Part shown: positions 1 through 8,770 of the stretch, piece after piece | How the letters are laid out: every line of letters starts with the position of its first letter | Position numbering within the stretch: the stretch's first letter is position 1 | DNA from: Calditrichia bacterium | GTDB taxonomy: Bacteria; Calditrichota; Calditrichia; RBG-13-44-9; J075 | NCBI GenBank assembly: GCA_028284905.1 | Contig: JANQQU010000030.1 | Span: forward strand, 124,001 to 188,000 | Direction of reading: 5' to 3' | DNA: 64,000 bases | Translations under genes and position numbers: made by a program | Notes under the pieces: generated by a model | What the model saw: the letters and a program-made list of their open reading frames with translations, nothing else | What the model was told of the DNA's origin: nothing | The model's database searches: none

Positions 1-685
1 TCCATTTTATGCCTTTCCTGGAATCACTGAGCAGCTGATGGGTCGTAAAACGTTCCCCGTCGCAGTGGTTCCGGTAGAGATACAAGCATTCCTTGACCGC
101 TTTAAAAACGGTGCCATTTTCTGCCATGCTCCAGGGAAAATCATAGTCATCAGAGGCCTGCAGTAAATTCTCATCAATGCCGCCAATTTCTGCCCACTTT
201 GTCTTTCGCCAGCAAAGCAAGTGTTTTATCGGCGACCCCCATCTGAAATCACTCATCTTAAAAGATGAGCGGCTGTCATATATCTTGCTAATCGGTTGGC
301 TTTTTTCATCAATAATTCTTCGAGATGAATGAAAAAAATCGACGCCGGGATTTTCCTGTATTTCCCGATTTAACACCGCTATGGCGTTATCCGCCCACTT
401 ATCGTCGCCAAGGAGAATGGCTGCAAAGGGTGTTTCCGCTTTTTCCACGCCGCTGTTAATTGCCCCGGCAAATCCCCGGCGGTGATTGCTGATTAGCGAG
501 ATTCGCTCATCCGTTAGTTGTGCGCACAATAAGTTGTGAAATTTGCTGAGGTCCTCAGGTTCTACGACAATATTCATTCGCCAGTTCGGATCACTCTGCT
601 GAATAATCGATTGGATCGCTTCATCCATATACGCTTTTACAAAATATTTAAGGGGGAGAACAGCGGTTACCAAAGGTGCCTGCAT
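1..685 (-). CDS. Family 2 glycosyltransferase, C-terminal end cut by the window
   Basis: An open frame runs from an ATG at 683-685 to the left edge without a stop, giving about 228 residues. The N-terminus (QAPLVTAVLPLKYFVKAYMD) has the opening beta strand and helix of GT2 enzymes. It is followed by an AGAINSGVEKAETPFAAIL-type segment and LGDDKWA, which fits the nucleotide-sugar-binding DXD region. A later EIGGIDENLLQASDDYDF stretch matches the GG-x-DE...EDYD acceptor motif of GT-A enzymes. It probably adds a sugar to a surface polysaccharide, as the next genes upstream on the same strand are also polysaccharide enzymes. An AGGA sequence precedes the ATG. Family is fairly sure; sugar and acceptor are unknown. 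Confidence 0.8.
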   Translation of the reverse strand, partial: MQAPLVTAVLPLKYFVKAYMDEAIQSIIQQSDPNWRMNIVVEPEDLSKFHNLLCAQLTDERISLISNHRRGFAGAINSGVEKAETPFAAILLGDDKWADNAIAVLNREIQENPGVDFFHSSRRIIDEKSQPISKIYDSRSSFKMSDFRWGSPIKHLLCWRKTKWAEIGGIDENLLQASDDYDFPWSMAENGTVFKAVKECLYLYRNHCDGERFTTHQLLSDSRKGIKW

Positions 686-746
686 GTTGATTGTTTCCTG
701 ATTAAAAGATCAAAAGAGTTTTCCATGAGAACAAGTGTCTGTATGA

Positions 747-1772
747 TTACTTTGGGCAAGGCCACACTGTAGGGATTGCCTTAACCAGCCATTTTACGAG
801 CGCTGCATTCACTTCGGTTGGTTTTTCCAGCGCCATCCAATGTCCTGAGCGAATAATCTCCTCTGACAAGTTAAGGCAGTAGGTTCGCATAGGTTCTGCA
901 AGGCGAGAGTGAATACACTCACAAACATAATCATAATGAGCGGCAATGAAGAGGGCAGGGATATCGAGATAACCATTATTTTGCGCCGTTTTTGCGTATT
1001 CAGCGTTCGTAGTGTGGTTCATATACCATGAAGATGGGCCAAAGAAACCGTTGCGCTCTAATGCAGAGATATAGCTCTTTAGATCATCCTCTGTAATGAC
1101 ATCTTTGTCCCGTGGTAGATCCGGAATATCTCTCAAACCGAAAATAGCATGATTACGCCGAGCCATCGCCGTTAAAGTAGGCTGGTGCTCACCTTCAGGA
1201 TTTCCCTTGCGAAACGCTAGCTTCATAAAGTTATTGACATTCGCATCCAATTGTGCAATCGCATCGTCAAAATTCTCTTCATAATAGCGCATGTAATCCC
1301 ATTGACCGGCAGGGAATTCATTTTCGGGATAGCGGTCACGATTGACAAGCGTTATTATATGATCAAGCCCACGTTCAAGCGTGTAGTATGGTAGACATAA
1401 ACTCGCAACTGCATGGCAGCGCTCCGGATGGTGACTAGCTATATTCCACACGACTGGGCTACCCCAATCATGCCCCACCCAAACCGCTTTTCTACCTCCC
1501 AGGGAGTCTAGTAAATCGAGCATATCACCCACGATCAGTTCCTGTGCGTAATCGCTGTGTTTGTCATAAATGGAAGAACGCCCGTAGCCTCGCATATCTG
1601 GTGCAATGGCACGGAACCCCAGTGCACCCAGCGCAGTAAGTTGATGTCGCCAACTGATAGACAGCTCTGGCCAGCCATGGATGAAAATGATCAACGGACC
1701 ATCTTCAGGACCCGCAGCGAGGTAGAAAGTCGTATGTGAATTCTTTTTAACGCTATGTTCTGTGATTGTCAT
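747..1772 (-). CDS. Alpha/beta-hydrolase, epoxide hydrolase / haloalkane dehalogenase type
   Basis: This 341-residue protein is complete and has no signal peptide. HGWPE at residues 32-36 is the oxyanion-hole motif of epoxide hydrolases. GHDWG at 100-104 is the nucleophile elbow with aspartate 102 as nucleophile, which separates this branch from serine esterases. SGHWMALEKP near the C-terminus supplies the catalytic histidine. The family opens epoxides or removes halides through an ester intermediate; the substrate here cannot be told. It sits between glycosyltransferase genes of an otherwise coherent cluster, has its own flanks of 60 and 120 bp, and has no evident role in polysaccharide synthesis, so it may be an insertion into the cluster. 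Confidence 0.85.
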   Translation of the reverse strand: MTITEHSVKKNSHTTFYLAAGPEDGPLIIFIHGWPELSISWRHQLTALGALGFRAIAPDMRGYGRSSIYDKHSDYAQELIVGDMLDLLDSLGGRKAVWVGHDWGSPVVWNIASHHPERCHAVASLCLPYYTLERGLDHIITLVNRDRYPENEFPAGQWDYMRYYEENFDDAIAQLDANVNNFMKLAFRKGNPEGEHQPTLTAMARRNHAIFGLRDIPDLPRDKDVITEDDLKSYISALERNGFFGPSSWYMNHTTNAEYAKTAQNNGYLDIPALFIAAHYDYVCECIHSRLAEPMRTYCLNLSEEIIRSGHWMALEKPTEVNAALVKWLVKAIPTVWPCPK

Positions 1773-1894
1773 TTATCTCTTTTTGTTGTTCAGGCAAACT
1801 ACAGATATTATACCGTCCCTTATTCTTTAGCAATTTGAGGTAATTAACTGTTGGCCGAATGATTTATTCTGAAAAAGAGAAATGATTCAATCTG

Positions 1895-2944
1895 CTATTT
1901 CTTGTTCAGATAAGCGATATGATATTTGTAATTCAGATTCTGAGTACCGGTACCCTGGGTATTCCGCCGGGTATGGTATAATGCTTCCTTAAAGGTCATG
2001 CGACCTTCTTTGTAGCCGCGAATCGCCTCCTGATGGGTTTGCAAAATTGGACTGTCGGTTTGGTACGCAAGCATCTTTTCGGTGAACTCTTCATCTTCCA
2101 GTTGAAAATAGAAGCGGCCATGGGAAATATGATAAATGCAACTGCGGTTGAAATATGCCGGAAAGTGGGTAACCTTTTTTAATTCTCTACCCAGTTCGCA
2201 AACGCCCGGTATTTCGCAGATATGAATATCTTCGAAATACATATCGTGTCCTTTCAGGAACCAGTTGTAGCGATTGGCAAATTCCTTTTTCATAAAGAAC
2301 ACATCTTCAGCGATGTAAAAAGGCGTGGTGATAAACCCGCGTTCTGTCGGCTTCAATTTTCGCCGGAAGCCAAAGCCATAAAAGTTCAGCAAGTTTTCCC
2401 GCAACTGAACCCGGTTCCAGGTAAAAAACCGGTTACTGTAGAAGCACCAGTGATTGGCGGCCTTGATGCCAAGCTGTTCGAGGAACAGATCGTAGTCTTT
2501 CCCGGTTTTGCAGGATAGGGCCGGGGCAATATCGTCGAGATTGATTTTTGAACGGGTGAGGTTACCAAAGAGGATGTCCAGCGAACTCTGCTGCAAAACA
2601 TCGAGGGCCTGCTCGACGTAATCGACATCCAGGAACTCCTCCATGTGCAATGCCATGAAGTATTCGTTGAGATAATCTTTTTCCAGCAAAAAATTGTGAA
2701 AACCGTAGAGATTCCAGATCGGATATTTGCCGAGGAAATATGACGGTTCGATACTAAAAAAACGATAGTCGAACTGCGGTTGCACCTGTAAGCAGGAAAA
2801 TACTGCCGCTTCATCCATTTGCGTCTGATTATAGAAAATGACATTAAAATCCTGCGAAGTTTGCAGGTTAAAAGAATGGACGATGTAATTCAGATACGAT
2901 ATATCTTTGATCGGATCTATGGTGACAATAAAGCTAAGCTTCAT
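1895..2944 (-). CDS. Glycosyltransferase-like protein (GT2-like)
   Basis: A 349-residue soluble protein with an ATG start. It opens with MKLSFIVTIDPIKDISYLNY, a beta strand and loop like the start of GT2 enzymes, and has an ALHMEEFLDVDYVEQAL segment that could carry the acidic metal-binding residues. No textbook DXD motif is certain. The C-terminal 80 residues are rich in basic and aromatic residues. Its neighbours on both sides are glycosyltransferases, which supports a role in making the same surface glycan. A 174-bp spacer with a large inverted repeat separates it from the upstream gene, so its transcript may be attenuated there. The exact family is uncertain. Confidence 0.6.
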   Translation of the reverse strand: MKLSFIVTIDPIKDISYLNYIVHSFNLQTSQDFNVIFYNQTQMDEAAVFSCLQVQPQFDYRFFSIEPSYFLGKYPIWNLYGFHNFLLEKDYLNEYFMALHMEEFLDVDYVEQALDVLQQSSLDILFGNLTRSKINLDDIAPALSCKTGKDYDLFLEQLGIKAANHWCFYSNRFFTWNRVQLRENLLNFYGFGFRRKLKPTERGFITTPFYIAEDVFFMKKEFANRYNWFLKGHDMYFEDIHICEIPGVCELGRELKKVTHFPAYFNRSCIYHISHGRFYFQLEDEEFTEKMLAYQTDSPILQTHQEAIRGYKEGRMTFKEALYHTRRNTQGTGTQNLNYKYHIAYLNKK

Positions 2945-2990
2945 GGGGTATTAGTATCCAATTAGGATTGGGGTGAAATTGTTTGATTTG

Positions 2991-3096
2991 TTCGTTGATC
3001 GTTGATCGTTGATCGTTGTTCGTTGTTCGTTGCTAGTAAAAATATCTTCATAAATAGATCAACGGTCAACGAGGAACGATCAACGAAGAACCCCTA
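2991..3096. repeat. Low-complexity inverted repeat built from TTCGTTGATCG units
   Basis: The left arm (2991-3036) is a tandem array of GTTGATC and GTTGTTC units. The right arm (3057-3096) is the complement of the same units (GATCAACGG, CAACGAGGAACGATCAACG). The two arms can fold into a long hairpin with a loop of about 20 nt between two same-strand glycosyltransferase genes. This is one of several simple-sequence palindromic families in the window. Confidence 0.75.
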
Positions 3097-3118
3097 GCAA
3101 ATCTGAATTTATTAAATA

Positions 3119-4210
3119 TTATCCGAAGCTTTTTCGAATCAGCTGATCATACACCGCTGCCCGCTTATCCCAGGTATGATTGTCGAGAATGTAGTTTATG
3201 GCGAAATCCCGATCCCAACTGCGGTTGGCCGCTGCAATAATTTTTTCTGCCATTAAGGGCATATCGCCGCTGGGAACCGCATATCCCAACTGAGATGCGT
3301 CTGCGAGGTAATCGTTGGGGAAACCATTTTCGCTGACGTATGGCAAACCGGCCCGCAGGTAGTGATAGATCTTGGTGCTTTCGTTATTGTGCATAAACGC
3401 CCCGGCGGAAACGACGATGCCGACATCGGCGTGATGGAAATAATCCCAGGATGCTTCGTAGGGAATAACCCCTTTGTAGGTAACATACCGGGTGTTCAGC
3501 TTACTGACATCTCCGGGACCGAACATATAGAGACGCACCCCATGATTGCCGAGCAATTTTCCGAGCTGATTCAATTTCTCGATCAGAACTTTATTCGCTT
3601 CCGGTTGGGAACGCTCATTATAAACATTACCGGCGAATATACAGATCTTTTCATCCGTTGCAGGGAAAGGATTTTTGCCGGGGTCCGGTATCTCATGGTC
3701 AACCCCGCCCGGTACAAGCAGCATCTTTTCTTCGACGCCGTGGCAATCGATCCAAAGCTCCCGCGCTTTTTCGGTGAGAACGGTAATGTACTTGCAACGC
3801 TCGGATATTCGTTCCTGACAAGCGTAAAAGTCCTCGCGCGTTTTGCCGTAGAAATAAATGCCGGGCATTTCCCGGGGACCAACCACCGAACCCAGTTTGG
3901 AAATGATAAAAGGATGTTGATCTCCCTGGTATTTTTCCAATGTTTTAAAGCCGATATTAAAGAGGGTTTTAATCACGTCATAATCGGACCACTTCGCTTT
4001 TCCGATCGGCTTTCGTTGCAGATTCGGGGCCATCGGGATTACTTTTTTGCTATCCCACCATTTTAGCCAGGTTGGTTCATTGGTGAGAATGTCCACTTCA
4101 TGGCCGCATCTTGCCAATGCTTCAGCAATTTTAATCCAGCGAATATAGCCCATGTCAGTTAGCGCCAACGGTTTTCGCCAGGCGTTGTAAATAACCGCTA
4201 TTTTTGCCAT
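3119..4210 (-). CDS. Glycosyltransferase, GT-B fold (GT4-like)
   Basis: A 363-residue cytosolic protein. The N-terminus (MAKIAVIYNAWRKP...IKIAEALARCGHEVDILT) is the classic first Rossmann half of GT-B enzymes. The second half has ICIFAGNVYNERSQPEANKVL, and the C-terminal domain has a HNNESTKIYHYLRAGLPYVS segment that matches the E-x7-E nucleotide-sugar-binding region of GT4 enzymes. It presumably transfers a sugar from a nucleotide donor to a polysaccharide or lipid-linked intermediate. It follows the deacetylase-like gene with a 31-bp gap, consistent with one transcript. Donor and acceptor cannot be deduced. Confidence 0.8.
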   Translation of the reverse strand: MAKIAVIYNAWRKPLALTDMGYIRWIKIAEALARCGHEVDILTNEPTWLKWWDSKKVIPMAPNLQRKPIGKAKWSDYDVIKTLFNIGFKTLEKYQGDQHPFIISKLGSVVGPREMPGIYFYGKTREDFYACQERISERCKYITVLTEKARELWIDCHGVEEKMLLVPGGVDHEIPDPGKNPFPATDEKICIFAGNVYNERSQPEANKVLIEKLNQLGKLLGNHGVRLYMFGPGDVSKLNTRYVTYKGVIPYEASWDYFHHADVGIVVSAGAFMHNNESTKIYHYLRAGLPYVSENGFPNDYLADASQLGYAVPSGDMPLMAEKIIAAANRSWDRDFAINYILDNHTWDKRAAVYDQLIRKSFG

Positions 4211-4241
4211 ACGTTTATTCTGTCTGTGATGATTTTAAGGT

Positions 4242-5699
4242 TTAAAATGCGTGCCGGAGGAAAATGTTATTAGCGGCGCTCTCAATGGTTTTTAATTCCC
4301 CCAGATCACTGAGCTTGCGTAAAAAGGATTCGTAATGTTCGATCCAGTATTGGGCATAGCAATCGTGTAGGCCAATCGCCGTAAACTCATTTTCCTGAAC
4401 AGCCTTAAGCGCTGCGTTTTCCCAATCCGCATAGCTAACTTTTTCGCAATAAATCGGCCAGTCGTCCAGCTGCATGGGGATTTTTATCAGGCGATTTTCC
4501 AGGTAAGGCAATCGGACTTTTTGCGGCGGCATCCAACAGCCGAGCCATTCAAAATTATGATAACAAAGATTGGCGTCGCCCAGTTCGGCAGTAAGGACTG
4601 ACTGGGGAGGACGGTAGCCCTTCAGGCGATAGTCAATCTTCCGGCAACGGTATAACTGGTTTCCACCATTTCGTAGCTGCATTTTCGAAAGCAGCTTGTG
4701 AACTCGACTGTAGATGTGCGGGTGCTTGTTAATAAATGACCAGAAAGGAGAAACTCGATGATTGTAAGAGTGAAAAGCCAGACCATGTCCGCCGGCCTCT
4801 ATTTCCGCTCGAACATCCGATAAAAATTGCCCGACAACATTATAGCTAACCTTGACGTCAACAGCTGCCTCGATAGCGAGCATCTGTTGCAAGTAATCAG
4901 GCGCCATTCTGTCGGCAAATTTTGCCAGATCATTGTCAATCCCGATATGCCCCAGTCCTCTTTCCGTGTCATGATAGATACAGATTGTTTTTTCAGCTGT
5001 CAGAACCGATTCCCTTTTCTCACCAATCGCGATGCTACCAATATTGTCATTAAGATTGATGACCCACCAATTACCTTCCCGAATGGCGTTAAAATGTTGG
5101 GTAACGGACCAATCATAAATTCGGTGAAAGAGATCGCGTTTAACGGTTCGCTGAATGTCGGTGTTTTCGATGGCGTAATCTGCAGTCGGCAGGCAAACTT
5201 CCCGCAATTTTTTTTCCCGGGCGAAATTGAGAATGCTGTTAAGAAGTATATAAGGCCAACCCTTGAAGAGAGTCTCAATTCTGGTTTTGAAAGTTCGCCG
5301 GCGGGAAATGCGCTGGACGATATCGGAAACATGGTTGTTCGTATATAACCTATCACCAACGATCACCAGGTTTGCAGATGCGATTTGGCCATTTATGTCC
5401 AAATGCTGCTGGTGCCAAACCAGATCATCGTCAAAAAAAAGGTCTTCAGGAAACTCCGCTAATAATGACTGATCTGCATAGAGAATGACTTCCCACAACT
5501 GATTCGGGTCGTTCTGCTGAACCGTCCTCCCGGCACTTTTGAATCCATCCGGACCGCATCTGGGTAAAAAATATGATTGGTGCGGGAAGAAATGCCGCTT
5601 CTTAATGCCCGCCTTAAAAAATACTTCTTTATACGGTGCCGGAAAATCGCGGAAAGATGTTTTATGCGGTAATTGCTGCTTAAGATTACTTTCTGCCAA
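4242..5699 (-). CDS. Polysaccharide deacetylase-like protein with N-terminal extension
   Basis: This frame gives 485 residues. The C-terminal 260 residues resemble a NodB-type deacetylase: YHDTERG near residue 240 supplies the early acidic residue, and HSYNH about 90 residues later fits the H-x3-H zinc-binding motif. FTAIGLHDCYAQYW supplies the late leucine-histidine element. The first 200 residues are unassigned. It may remove acetyl groups from the glycan made by the neighbouring enzymes. No ATG is available near the N-terminus: an in-frame TAA lies 24 bp upstream, so TTG at 5697-5699 is the best start, with AGG about 11 nt before it. The gene begins 8 bp after the preceding stop. Confidence 0.65.
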   Translation of the reverse strand: MAESNLKQQLPHKTSFRDFPAPYKEVFFKAGIKKRHFFPHQSYFLPRCGPDGFKSAGRTVQQNDPNQLWEVILYADQSLLAEFPEDLFFDDDLVWHQQHLDINGQIASANLVIVGDRLYTNNHVSDIVQRISRRRTFKTRIETLFKGWPYILLNSILNFAREKKLREVCLPTADYAIENTDIQRTVKRDLFHRIYDWSVTQHFNAIREGNWWVINLNDNIGSIAIGEKRESVLTAEKTICIYHDTERGLGHIGIDNDLAKFADRMAPDYLQQMLAIEAAVDVKVSYNVVGQFLSDVRAEIEAGGHGLAFHSYNHRVSPFWSFINKHPHIYSRVHKLLSKMQLRNGGNQLYRCRKIDYRLKGYRPPQSVLTAELGDANLCYHNFEWLGCWMPPQKVRLPYLENRLIKIPMQLDDWPIYCEKVSYADWENAALKAVQENEFTAIGLHDCYAQYWIEHYESFLRKLSDLGELKTIESAANNIFLRHAF

Positions 5700-5707
5700 G
5701 AAAATTT

Positions 5708-6925
5708 CTACCTGGGATCGTTAACACTTTGTTTGATTATATCTACCGCCGCTGCAGTTGCATTACCATAATTGGTAAACAGCTCGTCGCTCTTTAGATT
5801 CTGTTTGGGCGTATGTTTACCGTTATTCATAAATCGGGAAAGGATTTCCCGGATGTTCTCCGGGGAAGTGGCACTGACGGCACTTTTTTTAACCATGGCG
5901 ATGCGATTGGTGTCCCCATTCTCCCGGGTTGCACTGGTCGGGAAATAATAGATCACCGGTTTTTCCAAAAGGAGAAAATTAAAAGAACGGCTGGAGATAT
6001 CGGTAATCAGCACATCGCAGTATTTTATCGCGGGAATATCGTCGACATCATAATCTATTTTGATGTTTTCATACTTTTCATATTTTGCCAGATGCTTTTT
6101 CCAGTCGACGCCCCCGGCCATAATTTTATTGTAGGAGCAGGCGTGTAGCTTGACTATCGTGTTGACATCCATGCCGGATAAAATGGCCACAACTTCATCA
6201 AGATAATCTATGCCGTTGTTTTCCAGTAGATTTAGCCCGGACCAGGAGGGGGCAACCAAAACATTCATCTTTTTTGGGCGCTGAGAAAGTTTGCCGAGGT
6301 ATTTAGCAGGATTTTCGTCCAGTAATTTGATCCTGTCCAGAAAAGGAAAACCGATTGGGTGGACCTCAAAGTCCTCGGCGTTATTTTGATAATATTGCTT
6401 GATGCGGTTGTAGTCGAATTCGCCATTAAGTAAAATAATGTCAAAATCGGCGATGGTTTTCCGGAAGAAATGTCGCTTCATCCAGCGTTCATTTAAAATA
6501 ACCCCATGTTGTATCAAACATTTCTTTATTGATCGCAAGGGGAATTTTGCATAGACATCGTCAAAAACGATTAAGTCGAATTTTTCCCAAAGTGTCTGCC
6601 AGTAGGAATGAATATTGGCTGCCGGAATGCTCAGTTGCCGTTCGGCAAATTCTTTTAAATCTTGCCGGGATTTACGGGAGAAATGGGGATGCGGCAAAAC
6701 GATGAAAAAGATTTCATACTGTGCCGACTCTTTCAATAGCTCGGCAATAATCGTTTGATAATGCTGCGCCAGATGGATTGAGTATGCCTGAAATGCAATT
6801 CGCTTCGGCCGGGCGGATTGCCGCCGGAAAAGCGGAGAGAGGCGAAAAATGCCAATCGCCAAGGCGGCGTACTCCAGTAGAATACGTCCGAGAATCAGAC
6901 CTTGAAATGCTATCTTTTCAATCAT
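5708..6925 (-). CDS. CDP-glycerol glycerophosphotransferase-like (TagF-type) protein
   Basis: A 405-residue protein with a hydrophobic N-terminus (LILGRILLEYAALAIGIF) that could act as a membrane anchor. The C-terminal half carries the strongest signal: VLITDISSRSFNFLLLEKPV followed by IYYFP is very close to the (L)ITDYSS...KPvi(y/f)y motif of TagB/TagF polymerases. A central CLIQHGVILNERW segment fits the conserved glycine-histidine loop. Such enzymes move glycerol-phosphate or related alditol-phosphate groups, or act as inverting GT-B enzymes in capsules. Its start overlaps the stop of the upstream glycosyltransferase (ATGA), so the two are translationally coupled. Family likely; exact donor open. 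Confidence 0.7.
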   Translation of the reverse strand: MIEKIAFQGLILGRILLEYAALAIGIFRLSPLFRRQSARPKRIAFQAYSIHLAQHYQTIIAELLKESAQYEIFFIVLPHPHFSRKSRQDLKEFAERQLSIPAANIHSYWQTLWEKFDLIVFDDVYAKFPLRSIKKCLIQHGVILNERWMKRHFFRKTIADFDIILLNGEFDYNRIKQYYQNNAEDFEVHPIGFPFLDRIKLLDENPAKYLGKLSQRPKKMNVLVAPSWSGLNLLENNGIDYLDEVVAILSGMDVNTIVKLHACSYNKIMAGGVDWKKHLAKYEKYENIKIDYDVDDIPAIKYCDVLITDISSRSFNFLLLEKPVIYYFPTSATRENGDTNRIAMVKKSAVSATSPENIREILSRFMNNGKHTPKQNLKSDELFTNYGNATAAAVDIIKQSVNDPR

Positions 6926-8163
6926 TCGGAATTGCTTTGATATTGGTAGTTGAGCAATTGATTTTGCTTAGATAATGGTTGGCTTAATGAATTATAAATC
7001 TCGATAAAACTGTCAATCATTCGGGCATGGCTAAAGTTTGCTGCAATTTTTTCCCGGGCATTTTGCCCCATCTTTTCAGTTAGTTCAGGGGTTTCAGATA
7101 GTGCTAGAATAAAATCCCGGCAGGCTCGCTTGTCTGCCGGCGTGTAGATGAAACCGTCCTCGCCGTGCGTAATCATTTCCGCCAGACCGCCGACAATCGG
7201 AGCGATGACCGGCTTTCCCAGGGCCATCGCTTCCAGCACGACAATCGGATTGCCTTCGCTGGCCGAACTTAACAGCAGGCAGCTACCTTGCGCCATTATT
7301 TGCAGCGCTTCCTCATGCGGCTTTGCCCCCAGCATAATTACCTGATTATCAATGCCATACTGTCGGATGCGCGCCCGTGCCTTATCCATATCGGCACCAT
7401 CGCCGATGATATACAGCTTTTTTCGGCAACCCGCCTGAATACAATCATGGAAAATATCGATCAGGTAAGGAACACGTTTAACCGGGTGCAAGCGTCCGCA
7501 GAAAACGAAACTGTCTTTCTCGATCTCATAATCGGCCTCATTGCCGAGGCGCTTTAACGACTCCACATCAATGCCATTGTAAATATAATGGGCGTGCTGA
7601 TAAGCAAATTGGTCGGCCAGCTTCTGTTTAATCTCCAGCGATACCGTGCTGACTTGATCGGCATATTGCAGCGCTTTTTTCATTTTCCAGCGGGACATGG
7701 CACCGGCATTCGCCAGTGCGATCTCCATCCCGGTAAAGGTGATGACCAGGCGATACTTGAAAATGAATTTGTAAAATATCAGCACGAGGACATCAATATT
7801 TACCATGTGTAAATGCACGATGTCGATCTTTTCCTGACGGAAGAAAAATCCCAGCTGAATGGCGGCCTTGAAATATTTCAGCAGACGGATCAGGAACAGA
7901 ATGGGATTATGTTGAGCCAGTAGTGGATTGCAGAAAGTGTTTTGGTAGATCCGAACTTCGGGAGGCAGGGGACGAAAAAAATCACTGTCTGCCTGGGACT
8001 GCTGAACCTTTTCTGTAATCAGGTATCGTTTGAATTTTGCCATCTTCTGTGAAAGAAGGATGTCGTTAACAATCTTTTCTGCACCGCCAAATCCCCGAAG
8101 ATAACTGCTGCTCCAGAAGGCTATTTTGAGTGGTTGCTGCGGATGTCGGTTACGGTCTGCCAT
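6922..8163 (-). CDS. Glycosyltransferase family 4
   Basis: A 413-residue GT-B enzyme. The N-terminus holds GFGGAEKIVNDIL, the glycine-rich acceptor loop. The C-terminal domain has FVFCGRLHPVKRVPYLID, the hinge after which the donor site starts, then LLLSSASEGNPIVVLEAMAL and GKPVIAPIVGGLAEMI, the E-x7-E motif that binds the nucleotide sugar. It should be a retaining transferase in polysaccharide assembly. This is the first gene of the minus-strand run; an AGGTGA ribosome site precedes the ATG. About 600 bp of repeat-filled DNA lies upstream. Confidence 0.88.
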   Translation of the reverse strand: MADRNRHPQQPLKIAFWSSSYLRGFGGAEKIVNDILLSQKMAKFKRYLITEKVQQSQADSDFFRPLPPEVRIYQNTFCNPLLAQHNPILFLIRLLKYFKAAIQLGFFFRQEKIDIVHLHMVNIDVLVLIFYKFIFKYRLVITFTGMEIALANAGAMSRWKMKKALQYADQVSTVSLEIKQKLADQFAYQHAHYIYNGIDVESLKRLGNEADYEIEKDSFVFCGRLHPVKRVPYLIDIFHDCIQAGCRKKLYIIGDGADMDKARARIRQYGIDNQVIMLGAKPHEEALQIMAQGSCLLLSSASEGNPIVVLEAMALGKPVIAPIVGGLAEMITHGEDGFIYTPADKRACRDFILALSETPELTEKMGQNAREKIAANFSHARMIDSFIEIYNSLSQPLSKQNQLLNYQYQSNSE

Positions 8164-8412
8164 TCACCTGCGAATATTTATTTGAGTATAAAAATAGGGT
8201 GGCAACACTTTTTGGGTAAAGCTCCGCCAGGTTGATCCCTAAAAAGTGCTAAAAAAGGCGCCAACAAAGAAATGTATCTACTTGAAATGACTGAAGTTCG
8301 ATCTTGCGAGGCCTGAACGGCCGGGATCTTTACCTCAATTCATTATTTTATCAAAAAGCCGTGCAGCATAATTGCAAGGCATCACAAAAATATTCGGACA
8401 TTTTTCATTAAT
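8164..8412. other. Non-coding spacer upstream of the polysaccharide cluster
   Basis: No open frame with a ribosome site or protein-like composition is seen on either strand. The promoter of the glycosyltransferase run probably lies here, but no convincing -35/-10 pair was found. Confidence 0.5.
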
Positions 8413-8488
8413 GATGTACTGGAAGTATGTTGCGGGAAATTAAGGAGATGACAATGCTGGTGGGAAGGCGATAGGATTATCGTTCAGT

Positions 8489-8763
8489 GGCAGTAGCAGA
8501 GGCAGTGGGCCCGGAAGGTCCACGGTTTATACAATCTTTACAAACGCGTTTTCATGGCTTCAACTGCCATAAAATGAAAGCCGAGTTTGAATATTAGCCA
8601 CAGATAAACACAGATTTTCACTGATTTTTTCACTGTTCTGCTTATATCCGTGCAAATCCGTGTCTATCCGCGGCTAAAAATTAGGTTTTTAAGGTGTTTT
8701 TGTAACATATAAACTTGTGTATAAACCGTAGCCCTTCGGGGCCCACTAGCTTCAAGCTACTGC
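8489..8763. repeat. Long imperfect inverted repeat enclosing a second palindromic repeat
   Basis: The outer arms are 8489-8545 and 8700-8763. Read on opposite strands, both contain GCAGTAGC, AGTGGGCCC, GAAGG and CGGTTTATACA in the same order. Between them lies a second palindrome. There is no open reading frame inside. The arrangement looks like a non-autonomous element of about 275 bp, or two stacked repeats. Confidence 0.65.
8595..8676. repeat. CCACAGATAAACACAGAT-type palindromic repeat
   Basis: The left arm (8595-8616) reads TAGCCACAGATAAACACAG and the right arm (8655-8676) reads ATCCGTGTCTATCCGCGGC, an imperfect complement. From memory, repeats of this type are scattered in many environmental bacterial genomes; I have no copy number here. 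Confidence 0.7.
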
Positions 8764-8770
8764 TAAACGT

